From Phallusia fumigata (taxonomy: Eukaryota > Chordata > Ascidiacea > Phlebobranchia > Ascidiidae), in NCBI GenBank assembly GCA_008931825.1, contig QXVZ01006276.1, positions 1 to 51,734 of the forward strand: a stretch of DNA of 51,734 nucleotides, read 5' to 3'. The notes below the pieces were generated by a model. That model was not told the DNA's origin. It made no database searches and saw nothing but the letters and a program-made list of their open reading frames with translations. The position numbers and the translations under genes were made by a program. Below are positions 43,601-51,734 of the stretch, piece by piece; positions within the stretch are counted from its first letter, which is position 1; each line of letters opens with the position of its first letter.

Positions 43601-45463
43601 TTTGCTGGGAAGGTTAGGATAACAATTTCGTGTTTGGGGATTTTTAACAACCTCGTTTTAAACAGACACATGTAAGCGGAAACAACTTGGCATGTATTGT
43701 TTGCTATCTACAACGGTAGAAATCGAAATCGTAAAACTTCTTGCATTGAACTGAAATTTGGCGAGAGGCCAAAGGCGTTAAGCTACTTAGCTTAAATCAC
43801 AAGCACAGTTCTATGATGACTTACATCTTCTAGCGCGTATCTATTTGAGGCAAATTGATTCCGCTTACAGGTCCAGGCTGGACAGGGTGACGGTACACTG
43901 CAGGTTGCTATAGAAACGCTCAAGGACAGCCGAGCAGTGCGACTTCAACCATTTAACCACTACAGAAAGAAGCTAGGATTGAAACCTTACACTTCATTCG
44001 AGGACTTCACAGGTAACAAAAGACGGTGTGCCAAATCTGAAAGACATTTTAACACATACCCATATGTGGCAGAAAAGGATTCAAAAGTCGTGCTTGATCA
44101 ATCAAGCACAATTTCCCGATCGTATTTTTTGATGTGTTTTTTGTTTTGAAGATAACCCATTATAGCTGAACAATGACCCAAACCACATTTGTTGCAACAT
44201 ATAAACAGGTCCAAGATTTACAGACTAAGCTTTCGGTGGAGTGCTTTTAGCTTCAAATGTCGGTTGAAGGGGTCCATGGAAGCAAAAAGGCTGAGAACCA
44301 CTGGACTACGCATGCAGATGCCGAATCCAAACCGCAATAAGCAACAAAATTTTAATTTTAAAATCCAAATGCACAATTGACATTGTTTATACTGCAAGCT
44401 AAAAACTAATTTTGCTTTTTTACACACGATATTTCAAACGAGTTGTGTTGACATTGCCGCTCTTTTTACGAGTGAAATATTGACCTTTACTGCCACCTAC
44501 AGACGACAAGGAGCTGGCTGCTGGTTTAAAGGAGATGTACGGAGATATTGACGCATTGGAGATGTACGTCGGATTCATGTTAGAAAAGAAACGACAGAAA
44601 CAGTTGTTTGGATCGACTCTTACAGAACTCGGAGCGCCCTACTCATTGAAAGGTGTTTAATACGATTCAGACATACAGGTCAAATCCTGAATTTACGCCA
44701 ATAGCTGGAGTTTTGTGTCATACCAGGATGGCTTGCACGGTATTAAATTGGCAAAGAAAAGTCTTGGCAATGTGCTCGCATAAAGTCGTTTTTTGACAAA
44801 CTTTTTTGGGTTATTTTTCGAAGAAACAGATAAACGTAAGATAAACAAAATCGCCCTATATGTTTTATTTTGATCCCTACTTGTATGCGTCCGCATAATA
44901 AAACAGCAAAAAAGAGTTGGACAAAAAGTTTGTTTAATAAATTTGTAGTTAACCGTTAAAAAATGTATCATAAATTTTCAGGTCTTCTTGCCAACCCGAT
45001 CGGATCCCCACCATGGTGGAAACCCAGCACATTTGGTGGCGAAAAAGCATTCAATATTATTAAGACAACAACACTCAAGGTATGACGGATTTCATCTTTT
45101 TGATAATGTAGTCATTTTTAAGACAGTCACTAGTTTAGCGACATGCTAACTAAAATTGTAAGCGAAAAACAGAATGTGGCCGCTCATATTGAATACGTTC
45201 AGTAAATAAATACTAGTTTGTCTTATGTTTAGGACCTCGTCTGCCGTAATTTGATTGGCTGTCCCATCGGTGCCTTTAAAGTACCAGAAGGCACTGAGCA
45301 TCATTTCGATCCCCGGGACTCCCCTAAAGATAACACCTCAAAGATTCTTGTGGCGCTTCAGTTCACTGCACAAACGTCAGAAAATCCCGACCACGGATAC
45401 GAGGGAAAATACGGAGCGGAAAAGAAAGCGGTAAAAAACGCGGAAATCAAAACTGAACTGTGA
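37675..45463 (+). CDS. PTGS: prostaglandin G/H synthase, second copy, 12 exons, 633 aa
   Basis: Identical in predicted protein to the gene at 11778-19566. Exons: 37675-37753, 37983-38099, 38501-38644, 39961-40104, 41011-41189, 41725-41963, 42413-42504, 43326-43612, 43871-44012, 44503-44652, 44982-45079, 45233-45463. Introns are also identical, including the MITE, SINE and hAT remnant inside them. Two diverged ancient paralogues would not look like this, so it is either the same locus assembled twice or a very recent duplicate. Upstream of the block the two loci differ: the first follows the SINE at 3061, the second follows the N. Confidence 0.95.
41446..41648. mobile_element. GTACCG MITE, second copy
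   Basis: Same element as 15549-15751, in intron 5 of the second COX copy. Confidence 0.55.
42778..42970 (-). mobile_element. dimeric tRNA-derived SINE, second copy
   Basis: Same element as 16881-17073, in intron 7 of the second COX copy. Confidence 0.7.
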
Positions 45464-47507
45464 TTAAGTTGAAGCTATGTTAAGTTTAATTAAGTTTGTC
45501 CACGTCTACACCCCCTCTTTGCTCACCTAAAAGGTGAAAAATTTTGGTAAAATCTACAAAAAATATGTACACAACCGGCAAAAATTTAATATTTAATGCT
45601 TAAACTGTTTCTGTGGTTGATTGTTTCAGGTGTAAGTTTATTAAATATTGTGACCATTTCGAATCTAGGGAAAAGCATTCACATGTTGGAGCTGTTGTAT
45701 GTTTTTTTTTAAGTTTTGTATTTCTACACAGCCATTTCTGTGTTAAAAGCATCATTTTATAATCACGCTTTTTATTTGTAGCATATTTCTGCCTAATATG
45801 CTTATTTAGCACAGTGGTTTAAAACATTTTCCAAACGTTAGCCATGGCAACGGGTTTCGGTAAATCTAGAAAAATTGCAACAACTCTTGCAATATTCTGT
45901 CCTAATAATAATATGTTTGAATTTTTGTTCTGTTTTCTTAATGCTTCTTTTATAACCGGAAATAAAATTATCTACTCATTTATATAGCTTGTGATTGACA
46001 GTTTCAAAACAGATAACGATTATATATGAATGTGGAAAATTATATTCGACATCCGGCAATGCTCTTGCACAAAAATAAATAGCAGCTTCAAACGGACAGT
46101 AAACTAAAGGGTGGCGCTTTCCACATTGCTATTTCACATGCACTTCCTTTTATAATGGATTTTTTCCAATACCTTTACATTGGGTCCCCACTTTCCTTGA
46201 GATTTTTAAAATATTTGTTTTTACAAGCATAAACACATGGGTGCCACATGCATGCAATTGCTAATAAGTATCGGTGGTAATAATTAGTACTTAGTTGGTT
46301 TGTGAATTAAACCATATAGTTTGTAACATCATAAGCATAACAGATTTTGTTGAAAATAAAGTAGATTTACAATGTAAACAAGTTTTAAAAGCTAACATAA
46401 CTGTTATACAATTAAAATTCATTATTGACCAATTGTCAATGGAAAATTGTAATTTGTCCCGCAAATGAGGTTTTTCAAAACAGTTAAAACTGTAAGTTTA
46501 GGGTACTGTAAATGTGCAACACAGCATCAGATATTCTTCACCAATTTTAGATACTTGAATGAAAATATAAAATATATTTGTGGTTATGACTACACAAAAC
46601 TGGTGACACACCATAAAGACCCAATATGCAACATTCTTTGCAGTTTGGTTCATTAATTTTCTAAGAGCCGGTAAACTGTAGCAGGTAAACTGTTTGGTCT
46701 AGCCCAAAGAAAGTAACTTTTATACCACAAAAAACCATTATACAAACAATTAAAATTGTATTCTATTCAAACCTTATAATTGTATCCACTTTGTGGGGTG
46801 CAATGGTTAACTGGTCGGGCCAAGGGATCCAACAAAGTAATCAACACAAAGCAATGACCTTGTGTACAATCTGTCAAAAACAATTGGAAATTAAAACATT
46901 GTTAAACATTTTGACCTAGTTTTAAGAGTTTTCACTAGAGGTCAATACAAAAAATTAAACACAATCGGTACATTACAATCACCAATTTAATTCAAATTAC
47001 AACAGTGTTTTTTAATTCAACGCACATAAAAGGGAGTGTGAGGCAATTGCTTGGGCTTTATGGTTTAACTAATTGTTGGCACACTTTCATGATCCACCCT
47101 ACCATCTCTATAAAAGTTATAAAAGTCGTGTGGAAAATAAGTCGTGTGGAAATAACTTTTTCAGGTGTGGCCACAGTGCTGTGCCCAAGGAACTACTAGA
47201 TGTGAAGTTAACCAATAAAAGCAGGGGACCCTTCTAAGCAAGCAACAATAAATTGCATGTGCTGAAGTCAGAAAAAAATTGTTTTGTTTTTGAAGTGCCA
47301 ATTAAAGGTACTGGTGGGATGCTGAAGTTTAGTAACAATATGAATCTGCTGGCCTGCACAAAAAATGTTTAGTCAGTCCGGTTTTACAAGTGACTTTTAA
47401 AATTAGCTAGAATATTTTTTATTACCTCTTCTTAAATGCCATTAAATGTTTTAAAACATCAAAATTCCTTCAAAACAACTTCAGATTCAAGTTTCTACTT
47501 TTTACAG

Positions 47508-47690
47508 GTGTCATTTCCACAACTAGTTTGGTATGGCTACAACTGGTATAAAAAGGTATATAATCAGTGTGGAGACACATTGATACATGAAGTTGATCAG
47601 TATCATTACAATAGAGGCCAACAAAATCTAAGAATAAAAGTATTTGTGGAAGGCTTGCATCATCCCACATCAGACTTAATTTGTGTCTAA
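47508..47690 (+). CDS. probable terminal exon of an unidentified gene, second copy
   Basis: Same as 21611-21793, with the same acceptor, TAA stop and downstream AATAAA (47916-47921). Confidence 0.35.
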   Translation: MSFPQLVWYGYNWYKKVYNQCGDTLIHEVDQYHYNRGQQNLRIKVFVEGLHHPTSDLICV

Positions 47691-50600
47691 GCATACTAAT
47701 GTTAAAAAAGCATTTTCATTGTAAAAATGATAAACTTCCGATCAAGCCCAAACAAACACTGTGTATGCACAGTGCATTTTTTTGTTTTAAAATGTATTGT
47801 ATTTTATCTTTTTGTATGTATTGTCTAAGCACTGTTAAACATCTGCACTTGGTAAAAACCCCCAGTTGTTTTATTTTACTTGAAGCACACATAACCTATT
47901 AAATATATTTTTTTTAATAAATGTTGTTTTTTGTACATATTGTCAGAATCCTACTTGATGGGTGATGCCTGAAAAAAAAGTGAGAATAAAAGACTAAGAG
48001 ATTTAAGGAGTAGGAAATTAAGGTAGTTCTAAAACCAACAAAGAGGAAAAACACAACTGAGTTGATATTAACAGGAGCATTTCATGACATAAATTTTTAT
48101 CAAATGACAAATGAAATTGTAAACATAACATTTGAGTACACAACTAGAGTTGGATCAAGCGCATTTATATTTCAGAAAAACCGGTTAAATTATTTCTTAT
48201 TTTTCATGTAATGGTAATTGAGACATTTTGTTGCTGTTTTTTAATAATTCTGAATTAAAAAAAAGCTAATTACCACAATTATTTTGCTTTTAAGAATTTT
48301 ATTGGGAGAGGAAGGTATAAGAAACAAATGACTTGGTTGCCTTGCCTACCAAGGAAATTTTGTGTCTCTACAGGTTCTTCCAAAGGAGTTAAACATAACT
48401 GAACAGTTTTAATGTAAACTGAAGATTAAAAGCACTTTTAGAAAAAAATGTCTAGAATTTTCTAAAATGCATTACTATTACATGAAACCTGCATAAAAGA
48501 CTCAATAGCTGTGGAAAAAAACAGTATGTTCTGCCAAAATATAATATTTGACACAGATGTTAACACAATGCAAATGTTTTTTGCAACTGCTTTTTGAAGT
48601 GCAAGCAGCAAAAATGCAGTCAAAACTGTTGTACTGTGGTGTATGTAAGGAGATGAATTCTGATAAAGTGGATTTCTTGTGTTTTCATGGGCAAAACACT
48701 TCAGCAACATTGCTCCAACTTAGTAAAATGCAATGGGAATAAATTTATCACCAACTTCCCCAAAATCATTTTTCAAAAAAGAATAAACAGAAACATATTG
48801 AGACAGGTAGCATGTGACCTTTTAGGTAAAACTGAATGTTAGTATGGTGCAAAAAATGTATGGAACAAGCAGTAACATCATACAAATGGTAAAGGTTTTA
48901 GAGAGTTGGGGTATGAAATGCTATGAGTATTGCACTTATTGCATATATACTTCAAAATGTCAGTCCAGAAAAGTATGTCCAGCAACAGGTAATTTAAAAC
49001 TTTTTTATGCCAATAAATGAAGAGCTGTTGCTATGAAAGTACTCTAATCATGCACAATACAAACTGGACCAATATTACACAGACTTATCTTACTCTACGT
49101 ATCTTGTATTTCACTGTAACACCCAAAGCATAAACATTTAAAAACACCATTTAGGTTTAGTTGGGGTAAAAAAGGTCACCACACAAAGAAAGTATCTGAT
49201 TTACCTGATTTAATTAGTGTTGGGTGAACTGTGAACACCTTGTGCTTAATAAGTGTGTGGTGAAGAGTCACAAGCCACGTTACGTCTCTGGCCATTAGGC
49301 TTGAGTCTCTAATAATTGGGTCTAAAAAAATGTCTCACAATTTATAAATCAACTTTACGGATTGAAAACGTGACTAAAAGGTTGAATTCTCGTCCATTTT
49401 GCACGATTTTTGAATTCTAATCTACGAAATTTGTGCCTTAACAAACGTAATGCATGTAGATGTACACAGCTGCTTCATGCATAATACTCTACAGCGCTGT
49501 TACAACATGCAAGATCGAAAATGCGCAACGAACATTGGATTGACGCATGGTAGCATTCCAAAACATCAACTTCAATTTGCGCGCGTCTCATGTTGTTTTG
49601 CAAGATAAAATTTTATTGGGGAACTTTTGTTTGGGTTCTATTATTTAGGAGCAATACCGTTTGGGTTGTATGTTTTTCTAACAGTACCACCCCATGGGTT
49701 TATTTTAAGCGTTATGTTTAACATAGACTTCTTGAGGTTGCCAATTATGGTCAACATTTCACCGGAATTTGGATTTAAAACTTAACCACATCATTTTGAA
49801 TTTGGAGTACGTTATTATTATTTCAAAAATTGGGGATATTCATTCATTTCATTTTTCATTCATTCATTTATTTACGTTTGTTCTTAACAACGAGGGATAA
49901 GCGAAAACCACAAGTGGGTATTTGATGGTTGCCCGTAAAATGCGAGGTTTCAAGTCAAGGATAAACCACATTGTGACGTTTTTAAATTGATTTGGGTTTG
50001 TCAACAAAAAAAAATTTATCTTGATCTAATAACTGGCCGACCAAAGATAAAAACGTCTAAATGTTTTTAATTTTGCCTGTTTTTAACCAGACTAATCTCC
50101 AATCTCTGTGAAAAACTATAAAACTTACGCCAAAATCCCCAAGTTAAGGTGAAGCACAAAAACATGGGCGAACCTACTTTTTTCCTGCTCATTTTATTCT
50201 TTACCACCATCTAGCGGAAAATATATTTTTTCATAATTTCGCATTTTTGTGTTGTTCCGCCAAACCCATGAAGATAAAGGAAACAAGCAAATAACATCGT
50301 AAAGTGACTCTATCGTGTTGCTACGTTACATCGCATGAAATCAAATTGCACAACAGTGTCAACTTTCCCCATGACGTGACAATGTCACACCATTTCTTTT
50401 GCCAATGCTTTGATAAATTAAGTGTAAAGTTTTTTTGCCACGTGTAGTATGGGTAAGTTGTTGTTTTAAATCAAGTGAGAAAGGCGGTTAAAACTAAACG
50501 TGGTGTGGTTTGCTAAATCACAAGGTTGAAGTATGACTTAAACAGGTATTTATTATTTGTGTCCCGTTAGTGATACGAGACGAGTCACACTAAATTTTAA

Positions 50601-51403
50601 GTTACATGATTTAACGTGTAATTGAACGTTTGCTTATTATATACGTTGCTGGATCGTTAGTTGATAATAGGACCACAACTACTATCCATCGTAATTGGGT
50701 TTTAAAACAATACATGGCATATAACCTGGCTCGCGAAGTGGTGAGCTGTTACGTTTTGGGCACATAACTTTAGTCCTGGGGATAACAACAAACGTACCTG
50801 TATAAAGGGGTGTAGTGGTGTAGCGACCGATCACGCTAACGTGGCAATTTTATAGGTGTCGGATATCTCTGCCTGAGCCTACTACTCTTTCCCGACCCCA
50901 ATGACCCAACATTCACTTGTATAGGTGACGTAGCAAAGCTGCTGGGAATCTAAATGTCTGTGGACTCATTGACGTAATATGGTCTTGAAATAACGAAGAG
51001 CAGTAATAATCCAATGCAGTAAAGCGAAAATACGTTTTTATTTTGCTACTCATAGGGTTGGCAGAACGGTACCGTACGTATTGAGTTTTAGTTAAAATTT
51101 AGTTTGTTTTTGCGTAACCAAAAGACATGGCTAAGTTTTTAAACCCTTTGGCAGGGATATATAAAAGAGAGTGGACCTTAAGGCTTATATAGTTTATGGC
51201 CTCGCCAGATTCTTTTGTAATTAGAGTAGCTGTCTGGTTGAGATGTAACGGTATTACTAAAGTCATGTAACATTTTCACATGGACTACAAAGGTAGTTGA
51301 AAATCTACTCAAACACGCAATTTCTTACATGTTATGAAAACGTGTGTAGTATGTTTTGCACAACGTTACGGTAAAAAACAGCAAACCAAATGACAGTCTA
51401 GAT

Positions 51404-51734
51404 CAGTGGTCGGCAAACTTTTTTTACGAAGGCCCAAATTCCCTATTTAATCTTAACTGGAGGCCAACACAGACAAGTTTGTTTCATAAAACTGCATTGA
51501 AAATGACTTCTAATATTAATCAATCTTTTTGTGTATAATACCACATTTTTGTTTGTTTAAATTGGCCAATTAAATTCATGTCGAGTACACTTTACTTTGC
51601 TATTCATGAGTTCCAAACATTCATTGTTCCATCACAATTCATTTGTTACGTAACAATTAATTTTGTTTTGTCAAATAATTGTTGTTAGTTTCATCACAAT
51701 GCATCCCCTACATAACAATTATTTGTCATGTCAA
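51404..51734. mobile_element. hAT element cut by the end of the window
   Basis: First 331 bases of the element at 25507, preceded by the same GTCTAGAT octamer (51396-51403). The right end is outside the window. The second contig appears to stop inside this repeat. Confidence 0.9.

Larger units (their letters stand above)
29113..51734. repeat. 22.6 kb duplicated block, second copy
   Basis: Equals 3216-25837 throughout as far as compared, and ends with the window inside the hAT element. Everything listed between 3217 and 25837 has a partner here at +25,897, including the weak frames (31859-32152, 35240-36010), the kB site (37648-37658), the microsatellite (49838-49875), dispersed repeat A (46109-46272) and the hAT ends near 30185 and 30285. 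Confidence 0.97.

Noticed and set aside
11778-45463. Two COX copies interpreted as the diverged COX paralogues reported in tunicates
   Set aside because: Those paralogues differ greatly in sequence. The copies here agree in exons, introns and inserted transposons, so they are one gene represented twice or an extremely recent duplicate.
1-51734. Possibility of contact between the window end and the window start through the shared hAT element
   Set aside because: The second copy ends at hAT base 331 and the window starts at hAT base 391, but the flanking octamers (gtctagat and cgctaggt) differ, so these are two different insertions and do not indicate circularity.
1-51734. CRISPR arrays, operons, bacterial promoters or rRNA
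   Set aside because: No regularly spaced direct repeats and no rRNA-like sequence were seen. The DNA is a eukaryotic chromosome with spliceosomal introns.

Overview
The window is eukaryotic genomic DNA that is AT-rich, carries spliceosomal introns and is loaded with short transposable elements. Its one gene I can name with confidence is a complete 12-exon, 633-residue prostaglandin G/H synthase (cyclooxygenase, COX) on the + strand (11778-19566). The compact gene with 150-1300 bp introns, the SINE and MITE content, and the alternation of CpG-normal and CpG-poor blocks suggest an invertebrate chordate, most likely an ascidian of the Ciona type. The species is inferred, not shown.

The dominant structural fact is a duplication. 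Positions 3216-25837 (22,622 bp) recur at 29113-51734 with a constant offset of 25,897 bases. Every region I compared is identical. The second copy begins directly after the only ambiguous base in the window (n at 29112) and runs to the last base. The window therefore holds two copies of the whole COX gene (second copy 37675-45463). The single N, the apparent perfect identity and the fact that the repeated block is bounded by a SINE edge and the inside of a hAT element make an assembly duplicate more likely than a recent real duplication.

Layout. 1-117: right end of a hAT element. 1589-1852: candidate two-exon gene for a 57-residue single-pass membrane protein, outside the duplication. 2566-4531: cluster of MITE fragments, a tRNA-derived SINE and hAT ends. 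4532-11690: long stretch with no recognisable gene, only two weak open frames. 11499-11761: possible promoter elements, including a palindromic NF-kB-type site just before the COX start. 11778-19566: COX, with a MITE in intron 5, a SINE in intron 7 and a hAT remnant in intron 9. 19567-20090: COX 3' UTR. About 20.4-23.3 kb: CpG-poor block with a likely terminal exon (21611-21793) and poly(A) signal of an unidentified gene. 23.4-25.5 kb: CpG-normal spacer. 25507-26013: intact non-autonomous hAT element with perfect TIRs and an 8-bp target duplication. 26.0-29.1 kb: mostly CpG-poor DNA with another possible 3' exon and a second copy of a dispersed repeat. 29113-51734: the second copy of 3216-25837.

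The COX protein should be a luminal ER or nuclear-envelope haemoprotein that converts arachidonate-type fatty acids to PGG2 and PGH2. It keeps Arg120, Tyr385, His388, His207 and Ser530 (ovine COX-1 numbering). It replaces Tyr355 by Phe and Ile/Val523 by Thr, lacks the Asn410 glycosylation sequon, and has a long COX-2-like C-terminal tail with its own sequon and a KTEL ending. These substitutions, more than the presence of COX, are the biologically interesting part.
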